Assembly (NCBI GenBank): GCA_000708835.1
Contig: DF237435.1
Span: 1-64,000 of the forward strand
DNA from: Klebsormidium nitens
Lineage: Eukaryota > Streptophyta > Klebsormidiophyceae > Klebsormidiales > Klebsormidiaceae
Length of the DNA stretch: 64,000 bases
Direction of reading: 5' to 3'
Positions 35,639 to 48,857 of this stretch are shown one piece after another (the first letter of the stretch is position 1; the number at the start of each line of letters is the position of its first letter). The notes under the pieces are model-generated. The model saw only the letters and a list, made by a program, of their open reading frames with translations. It ran no database searches and was not told the origin of the DNA. The position numbers and the translations under genes were made by a program.

Positions 35639-36949
35639 AGAGCGGACTTATGGGAAGGCTGGACATAGTATAGAGGGGGCTGGGGAGCAGGTGCCTAGCA
35701 AATGGCACGTGTCGAGCGCTCGGTGCTTTTGATCGCGTTGTTGACAAGCTTCGTAGATAATCTGATAAATTGCAGCGATATGGATGCGGTCTGGTGGTCA
35801 TATTCAACTTTCTTGTATACAAGAGCAGTCCAGACGCTTTGGTTGTACATACATATACTCGTTGACGAGACATTAGGGTTTCGATAGCACATTCATGCCG
35901 CCAAGCTGCAGGGCTGATAAATGGGATTTAGAAGTTGATAGCAGGGACTACAATTCAAGAAACCATACGAGGTAAAGTGCCCGGAATTAGATAGATAGCC
36001 TGTAGATTGTTTTAAGATCGAATGCATCTTCTACCGTTCCTTATGTGATCAAGATAGAGACCAGGCTGGCAAGCTTTTGAAAAGGAATATCGACTCAACT
36101 AGCTATGAAAAAGACATAAACGTGGCTTGTTAGTAGCGCACTTGGATCTGATCTTGTGCTCATGATCGATGGATGTTAGACATACGTTTGATATACTGAT
36201 TCGCGAATAATCGATTGTGTACACTTCATGGCTACGCTCATGCACTGAACTTAATTGCAGCCGCCCGTCACATACATGTACAAATTCAAGGCACGCGTGC
36301 AATGATGTCACTATACGCTTCACATACGTGCATGACGTGAAGTCTTGCATGCTGAGGTGACCAATCAATTCGAATATGCTAGCTATATTTGCGCGCCGGC
36401 AAGCATCAACCATCTAGGCTTAGCCTGTAAAGTTACTTAATCTGATCTGTTCTGATTTCGAAAGCCGTGCAGCCAAATGGGCCATAGGCTTCCATATATG
36501 CACCTGCATACATTGTAATCATGTAAGTTCGACTTTTGAACGCCTAGCTACCCTACCGAATCTTGGTGTGCTACATAATCCAAACCTAGTATGTCAGCTT
36601 CTGCAGTTGTTGGTATATCAAGCTGTAGATTGCAGTCGATTTGAGGGTTTATCGATCAATGATACAGCAGGCTATGCCAGCCCGTTGATGATTACTGTAT
36701 CAAAAGCAACCACATGTGACAACTTCCCTTAGTCCTTGTGAATTGTACTTGTTCGATCAAGTTTCAAACGAGTAAGGACGGACGGCTACTTGCTCCGGCA
36801 CCAGCCGCCTGATCGACTCTCTTATCCTGCTTCCATTAGGGTTCATTTGCGGGCTCCTTTTGACGACCTTTTGGTACAGAACTTTACATATGTTACACGC
36901 AGGAAGCTTGACCTTTCCGACTGAAAGCAGTTGCAGCATACGATCGCAA
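35639..36949. other. Convergent 3' spacer, AT-rich with palindromes
   Basis: This 1.3-kb spacer lies between the 3' ends of the rhodanese and VHL-like genes. It is AT-rich, with GCGCGCCGGC, CATATATG, TGCATGC, TAGCTA and similar words between about 36,090 and 36,560. A perfect telo-box on the minus strand (TTAGGGTTT, 35874-35882) sits in the presumed rhodanese 3' region, which warns that such motifs also arise away from promoters. No gene is visible. Confidence 0.5.
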
Positions 36950-38616
36950 TCATTGCGGCATCTTGAGGGCATCGTAGCCAGGCAAGCTTTCCTCCCCGGG
37001 GACGTGCTCCAGATCCAGCACCCCTGCCGGTGCCATGAAGGGCACAATCCTGAAGAGGAGCTCGGGCGGCAGCCCTGCAAGGCTCACGCCCAGCGGGTTG
37101 CTCTCCTTGCGCATCCGCTTGGCTGCCAGCCTCGCTGACCGGCGGAGCGAGGGCGCACCCTGCAAAAGGCCAGTTGGCTTTGAAAGATGGACATAGCAGA
37201 TTGTGCTCAGCATTCATCACCATTCCGTTCAGAAGACCGTTCAGTAGACAATGTCAACGCTTGAGTGGCTGCAGGAACTCACTCGAAAGCAAAGCAATTT
37301 TGCCTTCAGCTGTCGAATGAAGGGGAGTTTGAGCAGTTGAGAAGGTCTTGCAGTCCACAGTAGAGACCCCTGATGATGTGGGCCTCTGCCTTCAGACAGG
37401 CTTGCATATCTGCCACCGATTGTCACAAGACTAGACTGTTGCAAACGATATAGCTGATACTGGCGGCCAATGTTTGGGAGGTCATGTTGACTATCGCAGC
37501 ATCATCAAATGCCACTCACCTGTGGTTGTGGTTGCTGGCTCCACGCACGGTTGTGAGCAAGTAGGAGTGTCCGAACCGTGCTCTTGAACGAGGAGGGGTA
37601 CCGACTGTGTGTTCCTTGCGACCAGGGCAGACTGGCCGGTTCTTGGATGTCGACCTTCTGGGGAGCCGAACCTGTGGGAATGTGGACCTGGCAAAAGGCG
37701 ATAGAGCCACAGGGTGAGGTGACAACTAGAGAAGGCTCCCAAATCTTCTGATAAAAGCGTGTCAGATACTGGCAGACGTTGACAGAAAGTAAACTTTTCT
37801 TTCAAGGCAGCTTCATGGCCAGATTGATACTGAGGGATTAGACCCTGCAAGCGATGTGGTCCTCCGAGACAGGAGCACAATTAAATAGAAAACCAATCCA
37901 ATGTTGATGACACGACACGCAAGGCAAGCACAGGCGTGCATGGTGTCTCCAATGACAATAAGTCAGTGAAAGCTGCGACCAAAATTAAGGGCATTGGGAG
38001 CGAATGCAAGGCTCACCAGTCGCTTGTCAATTGCGAGCAGCTCTCCTGTGGTGAACTTGCATGCTATCCAGGGATGTGACTCAAATGTGTGCTGCCAGTA
38101 GGACTTGCTTTGAGGCTTCAGATTGTGATATAAGATCTGCAGAAGGTGGCGACCAGCTAAGTCACAATATTTTCTTACTTTCTCAGATGATGCCGCTGAA
38201 GGAGGTCACATGAGCTGGTTAGCCTTTTTGAAGTTATGCAACTTCATGAGCATGATTTTGTTCATGAAGAATCATTTGAGCACAATGCAAAATATGTCCA
38301 AATCAAAGCAATGAACGAAATGAGCACGATTGATTGTCAGACTTCGGACGCTCACTTGGCTGCAGCTATAATTATATGGTGCTTAACAAAAAAGTATCAT
38401 CCAGTCTGCAGGAATTTGACGTAATCTGCTCACCTTCTCTCCCCCGTAGTTTAGCCAGAAAATGCTCACGTAGTCCTTTGTCATGTTTGTGAATCTCACC
38501 CATGCAGTGACCTTTGAACGCAAGGATTTGATCGTCAGAATGGCCTCAGCATCACTGCTTGAGGCAGCCATTGGAGTTCCGCCCTGCATTGTGCTGTCTT
38601 GATGCTCACCCTCCAT
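36950..38616 (-). CDS. VHL beta-domain protein with F-box-like C-terminus
   Basis: Four exons (38616-38434, 38136-38017, 37687-37520, 37159-36950) join in frame to give 226 residues. Start codons at 38616 and 38589 are both possible. Residues about 36-101 form a von Hippel-Lindau beta domain: VRFTNMTKDYVSIFWLNYGG, GEKILYHNLKPQ, then the HTFESHPW core and TGELLAID. Residues 131-147 (YPSSFKSTVRTLLLAHNR) occupy the place of the VHL alpha/BC-box helix. A basic stretch (LRRSARLAAKRMRKE) leads to SLAGLPPELLFRIVPFM at about 182-198, which has the L-P-x-E-L-L-x-x-I pattern of an F-box start but ends early. The family recruits substrates to cullin ubiquitin ligases in animals, reading hydroxyproline. 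Whether this protein reads hydroxyproline is unknown. The upstream exon boundaries are well supported by phase. Confidence 0.78.
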
Positions 38617-39573
38617 TTTTGACTGTGCTCGTCAGAGAGGTGAAGTGGAGGGCCGGACTGACCGTAAGCAGCTATTGCAAAGTCTTGACAGGGCACATTC
38701 ACGAGCGACGTTTGCTTGCGAGCTGCAGTCAGCAGCCGTGTAAATGTAGCATGTGCTGTAAGGCCTTGGAGCAGGTCTGCATAGGAGCGCCAGGCAGCGG
38801 CAACATTCTAGGACTCGTCGATCAGGTACATGTTTCTGAGATTTCGAGACAGCCAGAAAAGGCAGACTCCCCTGAGGCTGCAGTGTGACGTGATTGGAAT
38901 GACAGGCAGCCCTGTGAGGACCAGTATCCGTTTGCGCAAACTGTGCTCCAGCTAAATATCAAAAAGCAGCTCCTGACACCTGCTACTATTGCAAGCTGAC
39001 CAGGAGTGGCGCCCTTGCTGCGCGGCCCCTTTTCGCGTCCCTTTTCAATCCATGTGGAACGCTCTGCGATTTGATGTCATTGTAAGCTAGCTCTGCTCTG
39101 CCACTTGCTTTGAAGGTCATGAAGTTGTGCCACCCAGCGCCTTCCAGGGATCCCCCTTGCCAAGATTTTAGTGGACGACTATCACTAGACGAGAGTGAAC
39201 AACTTAGAGCATCTTTTAGCCGTCGATGTAAATGGATATCACTTTGGGCGGCTTAAAATGGAACGTATTGGAAGCGCTTCTGAAAAAATGTTGCGTATAA
39301 GTTACGACATGCCGTATTTGCGGAGTGCCCAGCCTGGGGCCCACCTGTACATGTCGCCACTACTGCGCCAGCTAGCGCTGCTGCAGCCTGCATATTGCCA
39401 TTGGTCATTGCATGATCCAAAGCTAGCGAGAGCATTTCAAAAGCTTCAGCTTTCAGACATTGTGTGCAAGTTTTTTTGGGCGCGCCTCAAAAGTAAAGAG
39501 TTATTACATTGCAGCCTGCCAATTTTTACGCCTGCGTGTCCACCTTCGCCTGAAAGCACAAAATTGCAAAAAG
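38617..39573. promoter_or_regulatory. Divergent promoter region of the VHL-like and glycine-rich genes
   Basis: This 957-bp spacer separates outward-facing genes and must hold both promoters. I see no conserved coding exon and no motif strong enough to name. A 132-codon open frame at about 39,195-39,593 has no recognisable domain and overlaps the glycine-rich protein start, so it is not called. Confidence 0.4.
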
Positions 39574-41097
39574 ATGGACTCCATCCAGAATGAGTTGGTG
39601 AAGCGGTTTGCCAAAAACAAGCTGCAGGAGTTAATGGGAGGGGGGCAGGCGTCCTCCAAGCATGATGCTCAGAGCATGGTGAGCAATGCTTGTACGAAGA
39701 TGAACTGGCTTTATCATTCTTTGGATGACAAGACAAATGTCAGATTGCTGGGCTTATGATTCTTCACTTGCATGCATGGACTCCAGAGTTCTGTGTCAGC
39801 TTCAGTATGCATGACCAACGAGGAATCCACAGGCTAAGAATGAAGAGGTGACCCCATCGCTAGAGGGTTTTCATCCCACGTGCTATATAGCATTTGTAAC
39901 GTTGTTGTAAAGCTCAATTGAAACAGGTTATCTGTAACAGGCCAGATGTTTAAACGATTGAGGGGCAGTACTCTATGAGCTGATTTGGTTGCTCAAGTAA
40001 TCAGTTCGTTGCTAAGAAGCCTGTTGCATGTCCCAGGTGATTGACATGGTCAAGTCCCAGTTTGGGCTCGGACATGACGATGCCAAGAAAGTCACTCACG
40101 AGGTAAGACAGCAGCGTCCGCATGAAACATGCATGCAGACGTTCTGTGTTGCACTTCTCTCTTCATGCTGCAGTTGACAAACCATCTTGGGCAAAAAGGG
40201 CATTGCTAACCTGCAGTGTTTGTGAGGGGCTCTCAACTCTTCCTGGTGCACCTCACTTTGCATTCTGGATGACAGATACAACAGCAAACTGGTTCATGTC
40301 GCTGTTCAATGCTTTGAATTTGGACGCTTCGTGTTCTCAGATTACAACTTAGTCAATTCTTCTTGATTGCAGATGACAGGTCCAGCAGAGGAGGAGTCTG
40401 GAGGATTTGGCGGAATGATGGGAAAGGCAGCTAACTTCCTTGGGGGTGGGGATGAGAAGCATCAGATGCAAGGTGGGGCCGGCTATGGCAATCAGATGGG
40501 CGGGGAGTCCTATGGGCAGGGTGGCTTCGGAGGCGGCGGCTACGGAGGCGGCCAGCAGGGAGGGGACATGATGGGACAGGCGGAGCGGCTGGCAATGCAG
40601 GCACTTGGAGGGGGGCAGGGCGGCAACCAAGTAAGGGTCTCTTTCACTGATCTCCTGACCTTGGGTTCCGATGATTTTTAAAACGGTCTGGACAGCCAAA
40701 AGCCAGCTCAGGCAGATTCGTTCAAACTGCTGAGGTGGCTTGACGTCACCAACCGGTGCTTGCATCATGTATCTACTGTTGACCACATGTCAACATTTTG
40801 AATCTGGTCAGCGAGCCTAGACCAAGTCATAAGCCACTGTGTATTCTATTGAGGGAAATAGTTGATTCAAAGGGTGGCTGCCTTGAAAGTCCCGACCATC
40901 TGACGCAATGATCTCGTAGCTGATTACAGGTTGTGGGAATGCTCATGGACAAGTTCGGGTTGGACCATGGTAGTGCGCGGGAAGTCGTCAACAGACAGCA
41001 GGGGAACATGGACGGAGCTGCAGGGGGAGGGAGTGGGGCTATGGGCGGATTCGCGGAGAAAGCAGAGGGCTTCTTGGAGAGGATGACAGGACAGTAG
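39574..41097 (+). CDS. Small glycine-rich protein with a duplicated helical motif
   Basis: Four exons (39574-39678, 40037-40102, 40373-40630, 40930-41097) join in frame, all in phase 0, to give 198 residues. I do not recognise the family. The N-terminus is helical and charged (MDSIQNELVKRFAKNKLQEL). The short second exon encodes VIDMVKSQFGLGHDDAKKV, and the fourth starts with VVGMLMDKFGLDHGSAREVV. These two align as an internal repeat of about 20 residues with the core [KS]xFGLxHxxA. The third exon is Gly/Gln/Met-rich with GGFGGGGYGG-like stretches. No signal peptide or membrane segment is visible. A soluble, partly disordered protein is likely. Phase-0 exons matching the repeat units suggest growth by exon duplication. 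Confidence 0.75.
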
Positions 41098-42584
41098 GCA
41101 TGCTGATGGTTTCTGGGACAGACTCGGAGGACACTTGCACGCAGTAGGTTAGAGTAGATGGACGTCGCTTAGAGTTCCTTTTGATTTTGAACACCACGCG
41201 GGTCGTGAATAAACTTACCACAGACCAGTGTCGAACGAGTCATTCGTTGAATGTGAGGGATCGTTTTATCACTAGCCTTAAGAGCCATGCATATGATCCT
41301 TGACTGATGCTTGATTTGGATGGCACCGACAGTCAAATCTTCAATGTGGAATTATCAGTACTGAGGCGGTTCTGGCCTAGAAAGCCTCGTACGTACATGC
41401 GGAATATATCCATGCCATGCCGATGGCGATGAAATACAATTAACTAAGTTCAATGAGCTCGGGCAGATCGTTAATTTAACAATTGAAGTACGTCTATAGA
41501 GCTTACATGGTAGCTTGATATGTTTCGAATCATTATGATTGTGTACCCCATGCAATGATGCACGATTCAGTGCATGCGTTGCAATCTGTGGGTTGAGTCC
41601 ATTGAATCAAATGAGTCCGCCCATGCATGAGGGTGGCAGAGCTAGCTAGTCGGCCGCGGCCGGATGCAACCCACGTGTATGTACATATATACAACGCGGC
41701 CAGCGCTTAAGTATATATACTGGCCGGCGGGGCGGCCTGCCCGCGCCACTATATTTAGCGGCACCCGCGTGCAATTACCATTGACATATATCGAGTCCGA
41801 TCCGGTGACAAGTACGTGCCAGTCTCCATTAATTAAGCCCATCACTGTAGAGTTGTGTACCAACATAGTGCATGAGTTCACTGAGGGCCACGAGCTAGGG
41901 ACGAGTCATGTACAAATGAAGGGATATATTTATGAGGCCCCACAGTCGAGCGGTCCGCGCGGCCCGCAAGCTGAAATCTTGTCATGCATGCATGTACAAT
42001 CACTGTTAATTCAATAATACCTAATTACATATGATAGGCAATTGTTGCATGCCATGGCCCTAGTTACTTGTCATCGAAATCAGTGCAAATGAGCATTGGG
42101 CCCGCAGCACTGACTGCCACGTGTAGGATTCAAGGATCGCAATCTTTATCGATATTATAAATGCCTCGACTTTGATGTAACCGCGAGCAATCCAGGCATG
42201 TAGGACGCTTATCAATCCATCTATGGAGGGTGCTCAAAACCTCACTCTCGACACTACAACACGTGCTACTAGGCTAGGCTGCTACCTGGTCTTCTTGACA
42301 CTGAACCACTAGGTGGCCCTACACGGCGCACAGATCAGCTATCCAGATCGGACTTACCAACAACTCCCGGTCTACCATTTAAAAAGAACGTCTATGATTA
42401 TTGCGACCTCCCACGGGCAGGTGGCGTGCATTCGTAAGGAGCAAATGGTGCTCGACGGAAACACAACAACTAAGTTATGTACAGACTGGGCGTATCGAGG
42501 CAGCTAAACAGACTGCAAGGCGAGAGCCCTTGTGCAAAGGGCGGCCTGGGAGCGCCCCCTTCCGAGGGCTGGCGTCAATGGACC
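41098..42584. other. Convergent 3' spacer with a strong palindrome island
   Basis: This 1.5-kb spacer lies between the 3' ends of the glycine-rich and ABCF5 genes. Between about 41,390 and 42,060 it is crowded with short palindromes: GAGCTC, AGCTAGCT, CGGCCGCGGCCG (41652-41663), TACATATATA, GGCCGGC, TTAATTAA, GCATGCATGC (41985-41994) and ATATATTT. No coding exon is supported. Confidence 0.5.
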
Positions 42585-45500
42585 TCAGTTCCACCTCTTG
42601 GCGTTCTTCTTCGCCTTGCCCTGCCCTGCGCTGATCTTCTGCGCCTTTTCCTTCTTGGCCGCCTCCTTTTGCTTTTTCTGCACCTCTCGCTCAGCCTGCA
42701 GTGGAAAAATGCATAACCTCGTCGGTTTTCCACAGAGTTTCTCAGAGACTTCTCACGCCTGATAACGAATCCTTACATTCTACGATGAAAGCGTCGAAAT
42801 GACTCCGGAAAGGGCCTGGCAGAAATTTCATTCCCCAATCGTCAGCACACTTTGAAGAAAGTCGACCAATCACGGCAGGCCCGAGACGATCGACCCTGAA
42901 CCAATCCGCTGCAACTTCCAACCGACGTATCTCGACAGGGGCATGCCGAGCAACCAGAATCCAGGTTCTAAGAAATGGCAAGTGACTCACCCGGGTCATC
43001 TTGGACTGCGACTTGATTTTCGGCGCTGCGGCCTCGAGCTCGGCCTCCCGCTCTAGTTCCTTGCGGCGCGCCTCCAGGTTCTGCTCCAGGTAGTAGTTGT
43101 AGTCGCCCACGTAGTCCGCCAGCTTGCGCCCCTTGATCTCCACCACCCGGTTCACGATCTGCCGCAAAAAGTACCTGGGAACAACTGCCACGTGTCAGCA
43201 CTTCGACAGTTCATACGCATAAGGGACGACAAACGGGACACATTCTCTTTCTCGTTCCATGGACTCCTGCACAGTGGCTGAAAGCACTTGTGTGGGTAAA
43301 GCTGAGAATGATAGGGTCGGGCGTCATTCAAGAACAGCTTTAAGGAGGAGGAAGGACGCATAAGGAGCCCCTGACATCCAGGTTAAGAATCGCTCCGAGG
43401 AAAAACCCCGCCAGAAGCTTGAACTAGGTTGCTTTCTCAAAGAGGGAGGGAATTATTCATCAAAAGTCGTCGAGACGGACAAAACCTCCACCGCCTCTTA
43501 CCAAACTTTCGTCAAAAGCACGTTTCCGCTGTAGCATTCCTGTACTAGGAGTTGCCGCCGTGGATTGGAACGAACCGCAAGGATATAAGGAAAGGTCAGG
43601 TCAATCAGCGACAATTTCGCCTTTCCGCCTGGAACGGCAAAGAAGCGCGCCGAGAAGCACAAGTCAAGAGGATGCTTGCCTCACAGCTCGCCGTCGAAAG
43701 TAAAGAATGTGTACGTCACATACATGAAAGTTTGACCTTGCAAGCAAAGCTCGAACCTCCAGTCGAACCATCTAATCGCTCCAAACAGATTAAGCCCATG
43801 TATTGAAGATTCAAAAGAGACAAATTGCGCGTGTCCTTGCCATGGCTCAAACGGCTCTCACCTATCGTGAGACACGGCAATGACCGTTCCTTCGAACGCC
43901 CGCAGTGCATCTTCCAGCACTTCCTTGCTCGGAATGTCCAGATGGTTGGTCGGCTCGTCGAAAACTGCACCAGAAGAATGCCGCTTAGACTGGCATGCCT
44001 AAGCTAGCAAAAAGAACAGTGAGGGTCACCCTTCCTAGAAGGTCAAATGCAGCATGCAGGTTCTTGGGGCACAACCCAAAACTGGACCATGGTCTCACCC
44101 CAAAACGCAGCCGACATTCGGATGCTATGCCAACATATGTGGGCATTTTGTCCACGTTCCAAAAACTGCCAGAAGCGGTAGAGTTTGTCAAGGCACGCAC
44201 AGCTGAAGTCCTCAACTGACGAAACACTGAGAGCGCTTTCAAGCTTCCACTCGGGATCTGATACCAACCGATTGCTCCACAGACCTCTTCCCGAACCAAA
44301 TAAGCACTTCTCGGAAAGTGTTTTGAGTAGCAGTCGTGAATCTACGGATTCTACCCGCATATTGGCTGAACGTAACTGCGTATTCATCCATCGACATCTA
44401 ATACACACAAATCCCCAAGCTGATTGTAAAAGGCCAGACCCAGTCAACAATGGTGGTGATGAAAAGCCAATGTCTGTCACCTCTTATTTACAGTACTCTA
44501 TCCTCCGGACGAGCACATATTTAAACCGTTCGCAGACATGCCATCTTTAAGCGGTCCTCACAACCAGACCCCGAGGCCCCATCCAAGCGTTCCACCCCTG
44601 ATCCTAAAAGCAAATCCCAGAACTTGTCGAAGTCAGAAAGTCCTTCCTCAACGAGGATAACCGATGCTTTGTGCCTCCTTACTTAGCACGGTGGCAGGCG
44701 TGACCATAAACTTTGCGAGCGCGACACGCGCCTTCTCCCCCCCGCTCAAGAACTCGACCTTCTTGTGGATGGTGTCGCCCTTAAAGTACAGCTTCCCCAG
44801 CAGGCCCTTGATCTCGTTCAGCTTCCAGTCTGTCGCGGCATCCACTACGGTCTGCAGCACCGTTTTGTCCAAATCCAGCGCCTCCGCCTGGAACCCATGG
44901 TTAACGAGGGTTAGCAATCAACAGGAATTGAGTTCGCACCTGCCAAGGGTTGAACTTCTTGCGTTTTCCAGCAGTTGGAACAGAATTTGTTCTTCTTCTT
45001 GCATGACGGTGTTTAGAAACAAACCCCCTCTAGGCAAGCGAGGAACTGACTACAGGCTAACACTTGAAACAAGAAGGATGGTATCTCTGTCATTTCTGCA
45101 TACTACGGTGAACATACCACATTGGAAATGACCAGCAAACCCAACATAGAAGGTGCCGCCTGTAAGAACCAGCTATATTCAGTCCCTCATTGGCCCCTGT
45201 TGCTCCCTCCATTGACTTACATGATTTGAACCTCAAGGTGCCCTCCCTCACCCATAACTTCCTGTAGCAACTCTCCAATGCCTTACCCTAACATCCCTTT
45301 TCAACTCTTTAAAGTCATACCAAGATTATACTTGCTCCCTGCTTGTGTCCAGGCAGTAGTGCGGTTCCCATCCCTACCTCCACCAGGACACCTCAGGCCC
45401 TGACTGACACCCACGCTCAATCTCAACATCACCTAGCTTGCTGTCCCCCCGCTCCCGATCATACCCTCTAAACCCCCTGCTTTGACCCTTAACATCTGTC

Positions 45501-48500
45501 CTGTCACCCATATCTGTCGTGTCACCCCTCGAATAACCCTTTTGACCTCACCTGGGCCTGCTCATCGCTAACCAGGCGTCACTAATTGCTTTATCAATTC
45601 CACCTTGACCATCTCAAGCCGCCAGAAACCCCAAACCACTGGCTAACCCTGGCTAAACCTTACCTGATTTTGCTCAAAGTAGTTGGGCAGCACGCGATGG
45701 CCCCCCAGGATGATCTCCCCCGCCTGCGGCTGCTCCCGCCCGAGCAGCAACCGCAGCAGCGTGCTCTTGCCGGACCCGTTGGGACCGATGAACGCAAGCT
45801 TCTCACCACGCTCAATCTGGAGTGACGCCTTATCAAACAAGAGCTGCACAAACAAAAGCGCTCGTTGTCAGGAAGTGACTTCGCCATGAGACTAAGAGGC
45901 CACAGCAGATGATGATGTACATGTGACTCAGGCATAAACCTAGAAACTGGACAATCTAGCACTACCAACAACCATGAGAGGAAGGCAATGTCCCTTGAAA
46001 AACATCCAAGAACGACTTTCTCACGTTCCAAGAATTCACCATCATGACACCTTCTTTATCGACTTAACCTACTGTACCAGCAGACCTAACCTGCATACTG
46101 TTGCCAATACTACAAACCGGCACAGATCTGGTTAAAATGGTTGGGCGACATTTGACTCGCATGCGTCGCCCCTTGAGTGGAAGCACTAGAGAACAAATCG
46201 ACAAAATCCAATAATCCACTCGGAGGCCTGGTCATCTGGCATACTCGAAGACCCTGGAGTGGCTTACCTTGTCCCCGTACCCGTGCGTCAGATTTTCGAT
46301 TGTGAAGACCTCCCGTCCACTCCGCTCCGTCTCAGGGAACCGGAACGGAATCACCTTCCGGTTGAACGGCTTCTCAATCAACTGCTCTGTCTTCAGCTTC
46401 TCGAGCATCTGCACCAAGTTTCGACATGTCAGCCGATAAGAACCACCATCAGATACCGCACACTGATTCTATATCCAGCCCTGGCCTGCGCTTTCCCCTT
46501 TCTTAGATGTGACCACTATCCATTGCCCAACGAATACCTTATTGCAAACTAGCACTCCCTACGACAAATTGAAAATCTTCTACAAGCGACTTGCACCTCA
46601 AAACTTGGATATGTGCAGAGGACCCCGAAAAAGAAACTGACACCTGCCCAGAACTGACAACGCCCCACTGTCCCACGTGCAGACCAATGGAAGACGTTCT
46701 GCAGTGGCCCCAGAAGTCTCTAATCAGACTTGCAGACAAGAAACAAACCCTCTACCTAGATACCAAGGACTCTGGTCCAGTTCTCTCTTGGCTCCACTTC
46801 TCTTTCCAATCGAATCAAAGTTAGCCCTAATTCTAACTTGCAAACCCCAATCCAAACACTATATCTACCCCAGGTCTTGCCCCCCCACCTTCTCCGCCAT
46901 GGACGCCCGCCCCGTATTGGCTCCCCCCGCCAGCCTGTCAATGATCTCCTGCTGCCGCTCAATCTCCTTCTGCTGCTTCTCCCACGCCATGAGCTGCGCT
47001 TCATAGTCCGCCGCCTTCTGCCCCACATACTCGCTGTAGTTTCCCGGGAATGTCTTTGCTACCCCCATGTCGGTCTCCACAATCTTGGTGCTCAGCTGGT
47101 CCAGGAACGCTCGGTCATGAGACACGATGACCATCGGCACGTCCTGCTGCTTCAGGTACTTTTCGAGCCACTCGATCGTGTCAAGGTCCAAGTGATTGGT
47201 CGGCTCATCTGTTCAAAGAGATTCTTACGTTAGTGGACGATCAGACCTGATTGGTCAGCCAATTTTATGCAAATAATCGTAGTGGAAGGGGGCTCGGAAC
47301 TCTGAATCTTGGGGGTTTGCAGTAAGAATGGCTTTTCTTTTTCCTGAAGAACGCCTTGGCGTCACTCCAAGCAGGTCAAAGGGCGCACAGAATAGAAGAG
47401 GCTACAGCCTCACTTGTTGGGACAACTCAAGCTTGAAAAGCTTGAAGAAGTTCGTCGAAGGGCTCAGGCGGTGCTTGGGCGGTGCTTGCGGCAGAATTAC
47501 ACGAAATCCTGACTCTTAAGTCTGGCTCTCAGGAATTCAGTCCATAACAAAGGGCGTTGCAAGAAGGCTGGTATGGTAAGTCAAGAAGAGATGGGTAGGA
47601 AAAGCAATATACGGGGAGCAATGCTGCTAAACCTAGGAGAACATGAAAACAAACCCAACAAGCAGAGACAATAAGCTACAAGAAAAGGCACTGAGGCTGA
47701 ACAGCTGATTGGACAACCCCCTCTCAAGAGACCCCCAGAACCACTCTAACACCCTATGCACAAAAAAGCACACAAAGACATGGACAACCCTGCTTGAGCC
47801 AACAGAGTCTGCAAAACCCTATGTTTGAAAGAACCTCATTCTACGTGAACTCCAAAAGTGGTGACCGCTTGAGTATGCTCGCAGCAGCAAAGGGGAAGAG
47901 ATATAAGGGTTGAAAGACTTTACCTAGCAGCAAGAGGTCGGGGTCCTGCAGCAGAATCTTCCCAAGGCTCATCCGCATCTGCCACCCGCCGCTGTAGCTC
48001 GCCACCAGCCGGTCATTGTCCTCCGGCGTGAACCCTAGCTCCGGCATCATCTTATCTATCTTTGCGTCGATCGAGTACAAGTCCACCGTCTGCGCCCTCC
48101 GCTGGTACAAGTCCAACTCATCCAGCAGCGCCGACATTCTATCCATGTCATCGGTAGCCTTCTCCAGCTCCTGGTTGATCCACTCGATCCGCTGCTTCAC
48201 CTCCATCTGCTCCTCAAACGCACTCATAAACTCCTCTCGAACCGTCCTCGTTGGAACCACGGTAAATTCCTGGGTCAGGAAAGATATCTTCATGTCCTCC
48301 TTGGCTTTCATAACCACGCCCTCGTCTGGTTCCTCCTCCCCCACTATAATCCGCAGCTGCGTCGTCTTGCCTGCCCCGTTCACACCGACCAGCCCCACCC
48401 GTTCGCCCTTGGTCACCTCCCACGTGACGTTCTTCAACAGCTGATGATTCTTGTATGTTTTAGAAATGCCCTCCAAACGCACCCCCGAGCTCACACTCGA

Positions 48501-48857
48501 CGCCCCCCGCATATCCCCGCCTCTCTTCTTTCCCCGCCGCGGCTCGTCCGCAACCGACAGGCCCAGGTCTACGTCCACCGTTTCGTGCACTGCCGCAACC
48601 ATGACCACTGCTTCCCTCCGTACGCCCCTTGCCTTTGCAGGCAACCGTGCGCAGGAAACTCTATGTTGTCCTGTCAGAAAGGAAGTATTTGCGCCCGAAG
48701 TAGACGCAACTTGCAAGATGTCAGGACGATGTGAAACCATGGCAGCTGAAGAAGGCCGTCTGGGTTCGAAGGAAGAAACGGTTTGTGAGGAGGTAAGGGA
48801 CATAGCGGCCATGCCGGCCGCACACCGGCCTGCTTCTGCCAGCGCCATTGCTCCCAT
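42585..48857 (-). CDS. ABCF5: ABC transporter F family protein, ABCF5-like, plastid-targeted
   Basis: Eight exons (48857-47924, 47208-46889, 46408-46268, 45843-45664, 44887-44683, 43964-43862, 43174-42991, 42695-42585) join in frame to give 725 residues. Residues 1 to about 90 are a Ser/Ala/Arg-rich leader without early acids, consistent with a plastid transit peptide. Two ATPase cassettes follow. The first has Walker [10 protein letters not shown] (158-166), signature YSGGWQMR and [14 protein letters not shown]. The second has GPNGSGKST (485-493), signature [13 protein letters not shown] and [12 protein letters not shown]. Between them is the charged ABCF linker ([20 protein letters not shown]). 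There are no membrane helices, as expected. ABCF proteins bind the ribosomal E site and relieve stalled or hard-to-start translation. A role in plastid translation is inferred. The lysine-rich C-terminus (KKNAKRWN) is typical for contact with rRNA. Confidence 0.93.

Noticed and set aside
36757-37080. 107-codon minus-strand frame overlapping the last VHL-like exon
   Set aside because: It is an alternate frame of the real exon, extends into the spacer and has no recognisable motif.
45495-45535. Imperfect repeat of CTGTCCTGTCACCC-like units in an ABCF5 intron
   Set aside because: Two diverged copies in a C-rich intron; not a structured element.
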